Source: Streptomyces silvae (GTDB lineage: Bacteria; Actinomycetota; Actinomycetes; Streptomycetales; Streptomycetaceae). Taken from it: DNA of 64,000 bases. Positions 1-13,755 of the stretch are shown here, in pieces (positions within the stretch are counted from its first letter, which is position 1; every line of letters starts with the position of its first letter). The DNA is taken from NCBI RefSeq assembly GCF_016745505.1, contig NZ_JAERUC010000080.1:88805-152804 (forward strand). Reading direction: 5' to 3'. The position numbers and the translations under genes were made by a program. A model generated the notes under the pieces. The model was not told the origin of the DNA, made no database searches, and was given only the letters and a program-made list of their open reading frames with translations.

Positions 1-12
1 TGCCTGAGAACG

Positions 13-336
13 TCAGGCGGCGCTGCCGCCGAACTCACGCTCCAAGGATGCGATCTGGTTGGAGCCAAGACCCCGGACACGGCGGCTCTCGGAGATGCCG
101 AGACGCTCCATGATCTGCTTGGCGCGGACCTTGCCCACGCCCGGCAGGGACTCGAGAAGAGCGGAGACCTTCATCTTGCCGATGACGTCGTTCTCCTGGC
201 CCTGCTTGATGACCTCGTGGAGCGAGGCGCCGGAGTGCTTGAGTCGATTCTTGACCTCGGCCCGCTCCCGGCGAGCCGCGGCGGCCTTTTCGAGCGCGGC
301 TGCGCGCTGTTCAGGGGTAAGGGGCGGAAGAGCCAC
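13..336 (-). CDS. mihF: Integration host factor, actinobacterial type (sIHF/mIHF)
   Basis: 107-aa nucleoid-associated DNA-binding protein. In actinomycetes this family bends and compacts DNA and influences development and secondary metabolism. The protein is basic and helical, with a helix-two-turn-helix segment around residues 65-95 (LPGVGKVRAKQIMERLGI). I start at GTG 334-336, giving an N-terminus of VALPPLTPEQR, because a GAGGTGA ribosome binding site lies about 6 nt upstream and family members begin here. The open frame continues about 21 codons further upstream but looks non-coding. It lies downstream of pyrF on the same strand with 244 bp between, so it probably has its own promoter. 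Confidence 0.93.
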   Translation of the reverse strand: MALPPLTPEQRAAALEKAAAARRERAEVKNRLKHSGASLHEVIKQGQENDVIGKMKVSALLESLPGVGKVRAKQIMERLGISESRRVRGLGSNQIASLEREFGGSAA

Positions 337-580
337 GCCTACGTCACCTCGGATGTCGATCTGTCGGATACGGACCGGTGAGGAACCTGGTAGCCCCACA
401 CCTGGTGAGCAACGAACAACGTGTGCTCGTTGGCTCTCGACGGAGACTAGCGGGCAAGACCGCCTGAGTCAGCGAGAACAGACGAAAAGTCCTGGTCAGC
501 CTGAGCCGACCCGGACATTCCGGCCATAACAACCCGGAATTTTGGTCAGGATTCCGTCAACAGGCAGTTACGTGGCATGG
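337..580 (-). promoter_or_regulatory. Intergenic region upstream of mihF
   Basis: This 244-bp gap between the end of pyrF and the start of mihF is more A/T-rich than its neighbours, notably at 525-575. On the minus strand a TTGACG hexamer (555-560) could be a -35 element, but I cannot pick a convincing -10 partner at 16-18 nt. It most likely carries the mihF promoter. I see no ORF or strong hairpin in it. Confidence 0.4.
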
Positions 581-1416
581 TCAGCTTTCCGGGACGGCCG
601 TACGGACCTCGTCCGCGAACCGTCCGGCGGCTTCGCGCAGCCCTGACGCGTCCGGTCCGTGGCGCAGCACGCCCCGGCTCACGCTGGGCACGACATTGCG
701 CACCGCGGCACCGAAGACGCGGGGCAGATCCGCCGGCGTCGCACCCTGGGCGCCGATGCCGGGGGCGAGCAGCGGGCCGTTGACCGACAGATCGACACCG
801 GTGTCCCCGAGCGTGGCGCCGACCACCGCGCCGACGGAGCCGAGCGGTGTCGCACCCGCGTTCTCGGCGGCCAGGTGGTCGAGCATCACCTGGGCCAGCG
901 GCCGTCCGTCCGCCACGGTGGCGCGCTGGACCTCCGCGCCCTCCGGGTTGGAGGTGAGGGCGAGCACGAAGACACCGGCACCGGAGACCGCGGCGGCGTC
1001 GAGCGCGGGCCGCAGCGAGCCGAAGCCGAGGTACGGCGAGACGGTGACCGCGTCGGAGAAGAGCGGCGAGTCCTTGTCGAGGTAGGTGGCCGCGTAGGCC
1101 CCCATCGTGGAGCCGATGTCGCCGCGCTTGGCGTCCATCAGCACGAGGGCGCCGGCCGCGCGGGCCTCCTCCACGGCCTTCTCCAGGACGGCAATGCCGC
1201 GCGAGCCGAAGCGCTCGAAGAACGCGGACTGCGGCTTGAGCACGGCGACCCGGTCGGCCAGGGCCTCGACGACCGTACGCGTGAAGCGCTCCAGTCCCGC
1301 GACGTCGTCGTTCAGGCCCCAGGAGGTGAGCAGGGAGCTGTGCGGGTCGATACCGACGCAGAGCGGCCCGCGGGTGTCCATGGCGTGGCGCAGGCGCGCG
1401 CCGAAGGGTTCAAGGG

Positions 1417-1420
<4 letters not shown>
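581..1420 (-). CDS. pyrF: Orotidine 5'-phosphate decarboxylase
   Basis: 279-aa enzyme that decarboxylates OMP to UMP, the last step of de novo pyrimidine synthesis. The catalytic block DAKRGDIG lies at residues 96-103, with the active-site Lys at 98, and the N-terminus carries the substrate-binding VGIDPH (22-27). Length and motif fit the long PyrF subfamily (type 2) common in actinobacteria and myxobacteria. The GTG start at 1420 overlaps the pyrD stop as GTGA, so translation is probably coupled. It is the last gene of the pyr operon. Confidence 0.97.
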
Positions 1421-2526
<1,106 letters not shown>

Positions 2527-2545
2527 CACGGTGTCCTCATGAAGA

Positions 2546-2571
2546 GGGGGACACCGTTTCCGGTGTCCCCC
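2546..2571 (-). terminator. Perfect hairpin between carB and pyrD
   Basis: Arms 2546-2555 (GGGGGACACC) and 2562-2571 pair over 10 bp around a 6-nt loop. It lies within the 58-bp carB-pyrD gap, just downstream of the carB stop on the minus strand. It is followed by C/T-rich sequence rather than a T-run. It could be a partial intrinsic terminator or a processing/stability hairpin that sets pyrD-pyrF expression relative to carAB. Confidence 0.6.
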
Positions 2572-2584
2572 TGCTGCTGGCTTC

Positions 2585-5885
<3,301 letters not shown>

Positions 5886-5893
<8 letters not shown>

Positions 5894-7028
5894 GCTGGCC
5901 CTCCATCAGGGATACGAAGCGGTCGAAGAGGTACGCGGCGTCGTGCGGGCCCGCGGCTGCTTCGGGGTGGTACTGGACGCTGAAGGCCGGCTGGTCGAGC
6001 AGCTGCAGTCCTTCGACGACCTGGTCGTTCAGGCATACGTGGGAGACCTCGGCGCGGCCGAAGTCCGTGTCGGAGACCTTGTCGAGCGGGGCGTCGACGG
6101 CGAATCCGTGGTTGTGCGCGGTGACCTCGACCTTTCCGGTCGTGCGGTCCTGCACGGGCTGGTTGATGCCGCGGTGGCCGTACTTCAGCTTGTAGGTGCC
6201 GAAGCCGAGCGAGCGGCCCAGGATCTGGTTGCCGAAGCAGATGCCGAAGAGCGGGGTCTTCCGCTCCAGGACGCCCCGCATGAGGGCGACGGGGTGGTCG
6301 GCGGTGGAGGGGTCGCCGGGGCCGTTGGAGAAGAACACTCCGTCGGGCTGCACGGCGTACACCTCGTCGAGGGTGGCGGTGGCGGGCAGGACGTGCACCT
6401 CGATGCCGCGCTCGGCCATGCGGTGCGGGGTCATGCCCTTGATGCCGAGGTCGATCGCGGCGACGGTGAACTTCTTGGTGCCGACGGCGGGGACGACGTA
6501 CGCCTCCTTGGTGGCGACCTCGGCCGCGAGGTCGGCGCCCTTCATCTCGGGGGCCTGGCGCACCTTGGCGAGGAGCACGCCCTCGTCCTCGACGGCGTTG
6601 CCGGAGAAGATGCCGACGCGCATCGCGCCGCGCTCCCGCAGGTGGCGGGTGAGCGCGCGGGTGTCGATGCCGCTGATGCCGACGACGCCCTGGCTCGCGA
6701 GCTCCTCGTCCAGGGACCGGCGCGAGCGCCAGTTGGAGGGGGTCCGGGCGGGGTCGCGGACGACGTAGCCGGAGACCCAGATCCGTCCGGACTCGGGGTC
6801 CTCGTCGTTCACGCCGGTGTTGCCGACGTGCGGGGCGGTCATGACGACGACCTGGCGGTGGTACGAGGGGTCGGTCAGCGTCTCCTGGTAGCCGGTCATG
6901 CCGGTGGAGAACACCGCCTCGCCGAAGGTCTCCCCCACGGCCCCGTAGGCGCGGCCGCGGAAGGAGCGGCCGTCCTCCAGGACGAGTACGGCGGGAGCTT
7001 GTGCTGCTCCCCGGGTGGAGATCGTCAT
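5886..7028 (-). CDS. carA: Carbamoyl-phosphate synthase small (glutaminase) subunit
   Basis: 380-aa class I glutamine amidotransferase subunit that feeds ammonia to CarB. The C-terminal half carries the catalytic triad: Cys264 in GICFGNQ, and His354 and Glu356 in QYHPEA. The N-terminal half is the CarA-specific domain ([17 protein letters not shown]). The ATG start overlaps the stop of the preceding membrane-protein gene as ATGA, and its end overlaps carB, so the three are tightly coupled. Confidence 0.98.
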
Positions 7029-7642
7029 CGTGCGGTGCCTTCCGTCGTGCTGGTGGTGGTGCTGGTGAGGTGGTCACCGGCTGCTGCGCCGGTGAGGTGG
7101 TTGACGGCGTCGACCCAGGCCGGGTGCTCGGCCGCGTGGTCGGAGCGGAAGCCGGAGTCGATCAGCCGGTCGCCGAGCGCCCAGGTGATGACCAGCAGGC
7201 CGCCCTCGGGCAGGACCTTGCCGGCGAGCGCCTTCTCCAGCCTGGCCTCGCGCAGTGCGGCGGCCGGTACGAAGAAGTCGGCTGCCCCGGGGCGTACGAC
7301 GTCGAGGCCCTGCTCGGTGAGGGTCATCTCGACCCTGCTGCGGGTGCCGAGGCCGTGCGCCACGATCCGGTCGAGCCACTGGCCCGCGGTCGTCGAGGCG
7401 TGGTAGCGGCCGGTCAGTGTGAGCAGCTTCTCACCGTCCGCGAACCCGTCGGGGGTGGTCGCGAGCTCGGGCAGGCCGGACTGCAGGCTCCCCCGCCACT
7501 TCCATCCCTGGCGCATCAGCCAGTAGACGAAGGCGATGAGGACGACCAGTCCGAGGACCCAGCTGATGCGGGCGGACCAGTCCGTCACTTCGGCCGACTT
7601 CTCTTCGGCGGCCAGCTGGTACAGGCGGTTGAGTGTTGTCAC
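7025..7642 (-). CDS. Conserved membrane protein of the pyr operon, function unknown
   Basis: 205 aa. One clear membrane segment spans about residues 26-44 ([18 protein letters not shown]), followed by a cytoplasmic domain of about 150 residues that resembles a small beta-rich PH-like fold. Its GTG start overlaps the pyrC stop and its stop overlaps the carA start. A gene of this kind sits at the same place between pyrC and carA in mycobacterial pyr operons. No catalytic motif is visible. The context suggests a role tied to pyrimidine synthesis, for example tethering or regulation, but that is inference. Confidence 0.85.
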   Translation of the reverse strand: MTTLNRLYQLAAEEKSAEVTDWSARISWVLGLVVLIAFVYWLMRQGWKWRGSLQSGLPELATTPDGFADGEKLLTLTGRYHASTTAGQWLDRIVAHGLGTRSRVEMTLTEQGLDVVRPGAADFFVPAAALREARLEKALAGKVLPEGGLLVITWALGDRLIDSGFRSDHAAEHPAWVDAVNHLTGAAAGDHLTSTTTSTTEGTAR

Positions 7643-8925
7643 GCGAGCTTCCCGTCGACGACCGTGGCACGGCCCCGCAGGAAGGTGTGGGTCACTCGGC
7701 CGGGCAGCTCGCGACCCTCGTACGGAGTGTTGCGGCTGCGGGAGGCGAAGCCCGCGGGGTCCACAGCTCCACGGTATGCCGGATCGACCAGGGTGAGGTT
7801 GGCGGGCTCACCCGCCGAGACGGGCCGGCCGTGTCCTTCGAGCCGGCCGATGGCCGCGGGGCGGGCCGACATGCGGTCGGCGACGCCCGCCCAGTCGAGG
7901 AGACCGGTGTCCACCATCGTCTGCTGGACCACGGAGAGCGCGGTCTCCAGGCCCACCATGCCCATGGCGGCGGCGGCCCACTCGCAGTCCTTGTCCTCGT
8001 GCGGGTGCGGGGCGTGGTCGGTGGCCACGCAGTCGATGGTGCCGTCGGCGAGGGCCTCGCGCAGGGCCATGACGTCGGCCTCGGTGCGCAGCGGCGGGTT
8101 CACCTTGTAGACCGGGTTGTAGGTCCGTACGAGCTCGTCGGTGAGGAGGAGGTGGTGCGGGGTGACCTCGGCGGTGACGTTCCAGCCCTTGGACTTGGCC
8201 CAGCGGACGATCTCCACGGAGCCGGCGGTCGACAGGTGGCAGATGTGCACCCGGGAGCCGACGTGCGCGGCGAGGAGGACGTCGCGGGCGATGATCGACT
8301 CCTCGGCGACGGCGGGCCAGCCGCCCAGGCCGAGCTCGGCCGAGACGATGCCCTCGTTCATCTGGGCGCCCTCGGTGAGGCGGGGCTCCTGGGCGTGCTG
8401 GGCGACGACGCCGTCGAAGGCCTTCACGTACTCCAGGGCGCGGCGCATGATGACCGCGTCGTCGACGCACTTGCCGTCGTCGGAGAAGACCTTCACCCCG
8501 GCGGCGGAGTCGTGCATGGCACCGAGCTCGGCGAGCTGCTTGCCCTCCAGGCCGACGGTGACGGCGCCGATCGGCTGCACGTCGCAGTAGCCGGACTCCT
8601 TGCCGAGCCGCCAGACCTGCTCGACGACGCCGGCGGTGTCGGCGACCGGGAAGGTGTTGGCCATGGCGTGCACGGCGGTGAAGCCGCCGACCGCCGCGGC
8701 CTTGGTGCCGGTGAGGACGGTCTCGGAGTCCTCGCGGCCGGGCTCGCGCAGGTGGGTGTGGAGGTCGACGAGGCCGGGCAGCAGGATCTGCCCCGCCGCC
8801 TCGATCACGGTGGCGTCGCCGGCCTCGATGCCGGTGCCGGTCCGCGTGATCGTCTCGCCGTCGATGAGGACGTCCTGCGGCTCGCCGCCGAGGACCTTCG
8901 CACCGCGGATCAGGATCTTGCTCAT
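7639..8925 (-). CDS. pyrC: Dihydroorotase
   Basis: 428-aa zinc metalloenzyme of the class I (about 430 aa) amidohydrolase type that cyclises carbamoyl aspartate to dihydroorotate. The N-terminal metal motif DLHTHLREPG, the later metal-binding histidines (HICHLST, VTPHHLL) and the catalytic Asp motif ATDHAPH are all present. The ATG at 8923-8925 follows the pyrB stop closely with GGAG about 11 nt upstream. The open frame extends far upstream inside pyrB, but that extension is an antiparallel-frame artefact. Confidence 0.97.
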   Translation of the reverse strand: MSKILIRGAKVLGGEPQDVLIDGETITRTGTGIEAGDATVIEAAGQILLPGLVDLHTHLREPGREDSETVLTGTKAAAVGGFTAVHAMANTFPVADTAGVVEQVWRLGKESGYCDVQPIGAVTVGLEGKQLAELGAMHDSAAGVKVFSDDGKCVDDAVIMRRALEYVKAFDGVVAQHAQEPRLTEGAQMNEGIVSAELGLGGWPAVAEESIIARDVLLAAHVGSRVHICHLSTAGSVEIVRWAKSKGWNVTAEVTPHHLLLTDELVRTYNPVYKVNPPLRTEADVMALREALADGTIDCVATDHAPHPHEDKDCEWAAAAMGMVGLETALSVVQQTMVDTGLLDWAGVADRMSARPAAIGRLEGHGRPVSAGEPANLTLVDPAYRGAVDPAGFASRSRNTPYEGRELPGRVTHTFLRGRATVVDGKLA

Positions 8926-8927
8926 GG

Positions 8928-9944
8928 TTACTTGTTCTCCTCGGTACGGGCGGAGGCGGAGGGCAGGGCGGTCTCGGAACCGCCCAGCAGCAGGTACAGG
9001 ACGGCCATGCGGGTGGAGACGCCGTTCGCGACCTGTTCGACGGCGGTGCAGCGGTCGGAGTCGGCGACCTCGGCCGTGATCTCCATGCCGCGGACCATCG
9101 GGCCGGGGTGCATCACGATGGCGTGCTCGGGCATCCGGGCCATGCGCTCGCCGTCCAGGCCGTAGCGGCGGGAGTACTCGCGCTCGGTCGGGAAGTAGGC
9201 GGCGTTCATCCGCTCGCGCTGCACACGGAGCATCATGACCGCGTCCGACTTCGGGAGCACGTCGTCGAGGCGGTAGCTGACGTCGCAGGGCCACTGCTCG
9301 ACGCCGACGGGCACGAGGGTGGGCGGGGCCACCAGGGTGACGTGCGCACCGAGCGTGTGCAGCAGGTGCACGTTGGAGCGGGCCACACGGCTGTGCAGGA
9401 TGTCGCCGACGATCGTGATCCGGCGGCCTTCGAGGTCGCGGCCGATCCCCGCGTCGGGCCCGACCAGCCGGCGGCGCATCGTGAACGCGTCCAGCAGTGC
9501 CTGGGTGGGGTGCTCGTGCGTGCCGTCGCCGGCGTTGACGACGGCGCTGTCGATCCAGCCCGAGGTCGCCAGGCGGTACGGGGCCCCGGAGGCGCCGTGC
9601 CGGATGACGACCGCGTCGGCGCCCATGGCCTCCAGGGTGAGGGCGGTGTCCTTGAGCGACTCGCCCTTGGAGACGGACGAGCCCTTCGCGGAGAAGTTGA
9701 TGACATCGGCGGAGAGGCGCTTGGCGGCGGCCTCGAAGGAGATCCGCGTCCGGGTCGAGTCCTCGAAGAAAAGGTTCACGACCGTTCGTCCACGCAGAGT
9801 GGGAAGCTTCTTGATCGGCCGGTCGGCGACCCGGGCCATCTCCTCGGCGGTGTCGAGGATCAGGACGGCGTCGTCGCGGGTGAGGTCTGCGGCCGAGATG
9901 AGGTGACGGGGGGACCTGGGGTTGTCGCCGGGAGGGCGCAGCAT
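8928..9944 (-). CDS. pyrB: Aspartate carbamoyltransferase catalytic subunit
   Basis: 338-aa enzyme that joins carbamoyl phosphate and aspartate. Carbamoyl-phosphate binding motifs FFEDSTRTR and the HPTQALLD block are intact. The C-terminal [23 protein letters not shown] helix is typical of PyrB. I chose ATG 9942-9944 ([10 protein letters not shown]) because GGAG lies 8 nt upstream; the open frame extends 26 codons further without support. No pyrI regulatory chain is nearby, as expected for actinobacteria. Confidence 0.97.
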   Translation of the reverse strand: MLRPPGDNPRSPRHLISAADLTRDDAVLILDTAEEMARVADRPIKKLPTLRGRTVVNLFFEDSTRTRISFEAAAKRLSADVINFSAKGSSVSKGESLKDTALTLEAMGADAVVIRHGASGAPYRLATSGWIDSAVVNAGDGTHEHPTQALLDAFTMRRRLVGPDAGIGRDLEGRRITIVGDILHSRVARSNVHLLHTLGAHVTLVAPPTLVPVGVEQWPCDVSYRLDDVLPKSDAVMMLRVQRERMNAAYFPTEREYSRRYGLDGERMARMPEHAIVMHPGPMVRGMEITAEVADSDRCTAVEQVANGVSTRMAVLYLLLGGSETALPSASARTEENK

Positions 9945-10036
9945 CTGGGAGTCTCCGTGAAGGGTGGAGGGATCAGGCAGGCAGGCGTGCGGAAGCAGCC
10001 GTGCGGCCCGGAGGGGCGGCACGGGACGTGACTCGG

Positions 10037-10657
<621 letters not shown>

Positions 10658-10692
10658 CGTTAAAGGACGTCGAAATTGCGTCATCCACGTTA

Positions 10693-10715
10693 CCAGGGCT
10701 TGTGCGAGGCCCTGG
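10693..10715. repeat. Inverted repeat between pyrR and bldD
   Basis: CCAGGGC (10693-10699) and GCCCTGG (10709-10715) form a perfect 7-bp inverted repeat with a 9-bp spacer. It lies in the shared upstream region of pyrR and bldD, about 70 bp before the pyrR start. It may be a protein operator or a hairpin in the pyr 5' leader. I cannot assign a binding protein. Confidence 0.45.
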
Positions 10716-10752
10716 CCCCGCCCCCGGGAGGCCGCAGTCCGGACCTTTCGGC

Positions 10753-10797
10753 TTGACGCAGCCAAGTAACGCTGCGTAACCTCACAGTGAGTTACCA
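10753..10797 (+). promoter_or_regulatory. bldD promoter with BldD-type palindrome
   Basis: A -35 TTGACG (10753-10758) and -10 TAACCT (10777-10782) are spaced by 18 bp. Overlapping and just after the -10 is CTCACAGTGAG (10781-10791), a near-perfect palindrome containing the TCAC/GTGA half-sites typical of BldD targets. A direct repeat of GTAAC (10766-10770 and 10776-10780) lies in the spacer. BldD is known to repress its own gene, so this is most likely the autoregulatory operator. Confidence 0.7.
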
Positions 10798-10842
10798 GCC
10801 ACGCGGCCCAGCCGCAGAATGTTCCAGCGTCCGGGGAGCCTT

Positions 10843-11343
10843 ATGTCCAGCGAATACGCAAAGCAGCTCGGGGCCAAGCTCCGCGCCATCCGCACCCAGC
10901 AGGGCCTCTCCCTCCACGGCGTGGAGGAGAAGTCGCAGGGCCGCTGGAAGGCCGTCGTGGTCGGTTCCTACGAGCGCGGCGACCGCGCCGTGACCGTTCA
11001 GCGCCTTGCCGAGCTGGCCGACTTCTACGGCGTCCCGGTGCAGGAGCTCCTGCCCGGCACGACCCCCGGCGGTGCCGCCGAGCCCCCGCCGAAGCTGGTC
11101 CTCGACCTGGAGCGCCTCGCCCACGTGCCGCCGGAGAAGGCCGGACCGCTGCAGCGTTACGCGGCGACGATCCAGAGCCAGCGCGGCGACTACAACGGCA
11201 AGGTGCTCTCCATCCGCCAGGACGACCTGCGCACCCTGGCCGTGATCTACGACCAGTCGCCCTCGGTCCTCACGGAGCAGCTGATCAGCTGGGGCGTGCT
11301 GGACGCCGACGCGCGTCGCGCGGTCGCCCACGACGAGGGCTGA
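10843..11343 (+). CDS. bldD: BldD, c-di-GMP-responsive developmental master repressor
   Basis: 166 aa. The N-terminal XRE-type helix-turn-helix spans residues about 8-70. The C-terminal domain carries the c-di-GMP signature RGD (114-116), eight residues, RQDD (125-128), exactly the spacing known for BldD. Tetrameric c-di-GMP brings two BldD monomers together to repress sporulation genes. I start at ATG 10843 (MSSEYAKQL) because GGGGAG precedes it by 5-6 nt; an upstream in-frame ATG adds 8 unsupported residues. It is divergent from pyrR and followed by a strong terminator. Confidence 0.97.
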   Translation: MSSEYAKQLGAKLRAIRTQQGLSLHGVEEKSQGRWKAVVVGSYERGDRAVTVQRLAELADFYGVPVQELLPGTTPGGAAEPPPKLVLDLERLAHVPPEKAGPLQRYAATIQSQRGDYNGKVLSIRQDDLRTLAVIYDQSPSVLTEQLISWGVLDADARRAVAHDEG

Positions 11344-11364
11344 CCCGCCCCACCCAGACACCTA

Positions 11365-11408
11365 CGCCGGACCGGCGGGGCCCTCGGGCCCCGCCGGTCC
11401 GGCGTTTT
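11365..11408 (+). terminator. bldD terminator
   Basis: A perfect 18-bp G/C-rich stem (11365-11382 with 11387-11404) closes a CTCG loop and is followed by TTTT. It starts 22 nt after the bldD stop. This is a textbook rho-independent terminator. Confidence 0.9.
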
Positions 11409-11433
11409 CCGTGTTCCGGCCGGGCCGGTACGC

Positions 11434-11471
11434 CGAAGGGCCCACGGTCGCGTGCGACCGTGGGCCCTTCG
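11434..11471 (-). terminator. nusB terminator hairpin
   Basis: An 18-nt perfect inverted repeat (11434-11451 with 11454-11471) lies just beyond the nusB stop on the minus strand and is separate from the bldD terminator. There is no T-run on the minus side. It is likely the transcription end of the nusB-efp unit and may also back up bldD termination. Confidence 0.75.
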
Positions 11472-11494
11472 TTCGGCTCGATGCCGCCGGGGGG

Positions 11495-11926
11495 CTACTG
11501 CTCCCGGCGGAGGTTCGGCTTGAGGTCCTTGAACCGGGCCAGCAGGCCGTTCACGAAGGTCGGGGAGTCGTCCGTGGAGAACTCCTTGGCGAGCTGGACC
11601 GCCTCGTCGATCACCACGGCGTCCGGCGTCGAGTCCATCCAGATCAGCTCGTACGCCCCGAGCCGCAGGATGCTCCGGTCGACGACCGGCATGCGGTCGA
11701 TCTCCCAGTCCACGGCGTAGGTGACGATGAGGTCGTCGATGCGGTCCGCGTACTGCGCGTACCCCTCGACCAGCTCCATCGTGAATTCACCGACCGGCGG
11801 CTGACGGTCGTCGGTCCGCGAGAGCCGTACCCAGTCCGCGAGGACCGTCTGCACGGACTCACCGCGCTGGTCGGCCTCGAAAAGGATCTGGAAGGCGCGC
11901 TTGCGGGCCTTGTTCCGGGCAGCCAC
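11495..11926 (-). CDS. nusB: Transcription antitermination factor NusB
   Basis: 143-aa all-helical RNA-binding protein that, with S10/NusE, NusA and NusG, builds the rRNA antitermination complex on boxA RNA. It has the basic N-terminus (RNKARKRAFQILFEAD) and the conserved VVDRSILRLGAYEL and FVNGLLARF blocks. Its GTG start is 2 bp from the efp stop, so the two are co-transcribed. Confidence 0.96.
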   Translation of the reverse strand: MAARNKARKRAFQILFEADQRGESVQTVLADWVRLSRTDDRQPPVGEFTMELVEGYAQYADRIDDLIVTYAVDWEIDRMPVVDRSILRLGAYELIWMDSTPDAVVIDEAVQLAKEFSTDDSPTFVNGLLARFKDLKPNLRREQ

Positions 11927-11928
11927 GG

Positions 11929-12495
11929 TTAGCTGTTCACCCGGCCGAGGTAGTCGCCCGTACGGGTGTCGACCTTGATCTTCTCGCCGGTGGTGATGAA
12001 GAGCGGGACACCGATCTCGTAGCCGGTCTCCAGGGTGGCGGGCTTGGAGCCACCGGTGGAGCGGTCGCCCTGCACACCCGGGTCGGTGTGCTGGATCGTC
12101 AGCTCGACCGCGGCGGGCAGCTCGACGTAGAGCACCTCGCCCTCGTGCTGGGCTACGGAGGCGGTGAAGCCCTCGATCAGGAAGTTGGCGGCGTCGCCGA
12201 CGGCCTTGCGGTCGACCATCAGCTGGTCGTACGTGTCCATGTCCATGAAGACGAAGTACTCGCCGTCCATGTACGAGAACTGCATGTCGCGGCGGTCGAT
12301 GGTGGCCGTTTCGACCTTCACGCCGGCGTTGAACGTCTTGTCGACGACCTTGCCGGAGAGCACGTTCTTGAGCTTGGTGCGCACGAAGGCGGGGCCCTTG
12401 CCGGGCTTGACGTGCTGGAACTCGACGACGGACCAGAGCTGGCCTCCGTCGAGCTTGAGCACCAGGCCGTTCTTGAGGTCGTTCGTGGAAGCCAC
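11929..12495 (-). CDS. efp: Translation elongation factor P
   Basis: 188-aa EF-P with KOW-like domain I and two OB domains; it relieves ribosome stalling at polyproline. The loop is PGKGPAF (conserved Lys flanked by PG and GP), the proline-rich loop variant reported in actinobacteria to work without lysine modification. No EpmA/EpmB-type modification gene is seen nearby, which agrees. The GTG start (12493-12495, [10 protein letters not shown]) is chosen over a long artefactual upstream frame; AGGAG lies about 11 nt before it. Many proline-rich proteins in this window would be its natural clients. Confidence 0.97.
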   Translation of the reverse strand: MASTNDLKNGLVLKLDGGQLWSVVEFQHVKPGKGPAFVRTKLKNVLSGKVVDKTFNAGVKVETATIDRRDMQFSYMDGEYFVFMDMDTYDQLMVDRKAVGDAANFLIEGFTASVAQHEGEVLYVELPAAVELTIQHTDPGVQGDRSTGGSKPATLETGYEIGVPLFITTGEKIKVDTRTGDYLGRVNS

Positions 12496-12568
12496 GGTTG
12501 CGGAATCTCCTGGACTGAAGCTGGTGGACGACAAAGGATGCGCGCCGGAGCCTCCGCGAGGAGTTCCC

Positions 12569-13675
12569 CTAGAGCGCGAGCAGCTCCTTGGTCGTAATGG
12601 TGAGTAGCTCGGGTCCGCCGTCCGCCTCGGGGCGTACGACGAGCGTGTCATCGATCCGGACACCGCCCCGGCCCGGGAGGTGGACCCCCGGTTCGACGGT
12701 GACCGGCACGCAAGCGTCCAGTTTACCCATGGCTGCCGGTGCCAACTGCGGGTCCTCGTCGATTTCGAGCCCGACCCCGTGCCCGGTGCTGGGCTGGAGG
12801 CACTCCGAGTGACCCGCCGAGTCCAGGAGATGGCGGGCCGCGTGGTCCACGTCACGGTAGGCGGCGCCGGGTACGAGAGCCTCCCGTCCGGCCCTCTGAG
12901 CGGCGAAAACAAGGTCGTAGAGCTCGATCTGCCAGTCCGCGGGGCTGGTCCCGATGACGAAGGTCCGGCCGATCTCGCAGCGGTAGCCGCGGTAGTTCGC
13001 CCCCAGGCAGACGGAGAGGAAATCGCCTTCCTCGACCCTGCGGTCGGTGGGCCGGTGGCGGCCGAGACCGGAGTGGGGGCCGGTCCCCACGGAGGTGGCG
13101 AAGGCCGGGCCGTCGGCGCCGTGGTCCACCAGCCGGCGCTCCAGCTCCAGGGCGAGGTGGCGTTCGGTACGGCCCACCAGGATGGATTCGAGGAGCTCCC
13201 CCAGCGCCTGGTCGGTGATCTCGGCGGCGATCCGCAGGCAGGCGATCTCCTCCTCGTCCTTCACGAGGCGGAGCTGCTCCACCGTGGTGCCGAGGTCGCC
13301 CAGGCGCAGGCGCGGGGCGACGGAACTCATGGCGCGGTGGCGCGAGACCGTCAGGTCGTGTTCCTCGACCGAGAGGGAGTCGACGCCCAGGCCGCCGGCG
13401 AGACCGGCCGCCGTGACGACCGGGTCGCTGTCGGCGTCGGGCAGGACGGTCAGCCGAAGGGCCTCGTCGGGGCGCCCGTGGGCGGGGTCGCCCGTCAGGG
13501 CGCGGGGGCAGAGCAGGACATCCTCGCCGGGGCCGAGCAGCAGCACGGCGCCGGGCGGGGCCCCGCCCGCGAGATAGCGGACGTTGGCGGGGCGGGAGAC
13601 CAGGGCGGCCGCGGATCCGGCGGCGGCGTACCGGTCACGCAGCAGCCCGCGTCGGACGGCGTACACCTCTGACAT
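12569..13675 (-). CDS. M24-family (Xaa-Pro peptidase-like) protein with altered metal site
   Basis: 368 aa with a creatinase-like N-terminal domain (about 1-130) and a pita-bread M24 domain (about 140-365). It resembles PepQ/aminopeptidase P, which cleave X-Pro bonds using two metals held by Asp, Asp, His, Glu and Glu. Here the first Asp position is Cys223 (SVCLGA), the second is Glu234 (CEIGRT), His299 and Glu328 are kept ([13 protein letters not shown]), and the final Glu position reads Asp (RIDDT, 342-343). Catalysis is therefore doubtful or altered. It lies upstream of efp on the same strand, with a 73-bp gap. Confidence 0.85.
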   Translation of the reverse strand: MSEVYAVRRGLLRDRYAAAGSAAALVSRPANVRYLAGGAPPGAVLLLGPGEDVLLCPRALTGDPAHGRPDEALRLTVLPDADSDPVVTAAGLAGGLGVDSLSVEEHDLTVSRHRAMSSVAPRLRLGDLGTTVEQLRLVKDEEEIACLRIAAEITDQALGELLESILVGRTERHLALELERRLVDHGADGPAFATSVGTGPHSGLGRHRPTDRRVEEGDFLSVCLGANYRGYRCEIGRTFVIGTSPADWQIELYDLVFAAQRAGREALVPGAAYRDVDHAARHLLDSAGHSECLQPSTGHGVGLEIDEDPQLAPAAMGKLDACVPVTVEPGVHLPGRGGVRIDDTLVVRPEADGGPELLTITTKELLAL

Positions 13676-13755
13676 GTTTCCGAGCCTACGAGCGCGCGGC
13701 GGGCCCCGCCCGGTCAGCGCACCCGACCGGGAAAAGGGCCGGTGGACCGCGGCTG

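Noticed and set aside
8926..9294. 123-residue N-terminal extension of pyrC
   Set aside because: It lies wholly inside pyrB, has no motif, and the ATG at 8925 has correct family length and a ribosome binding site.
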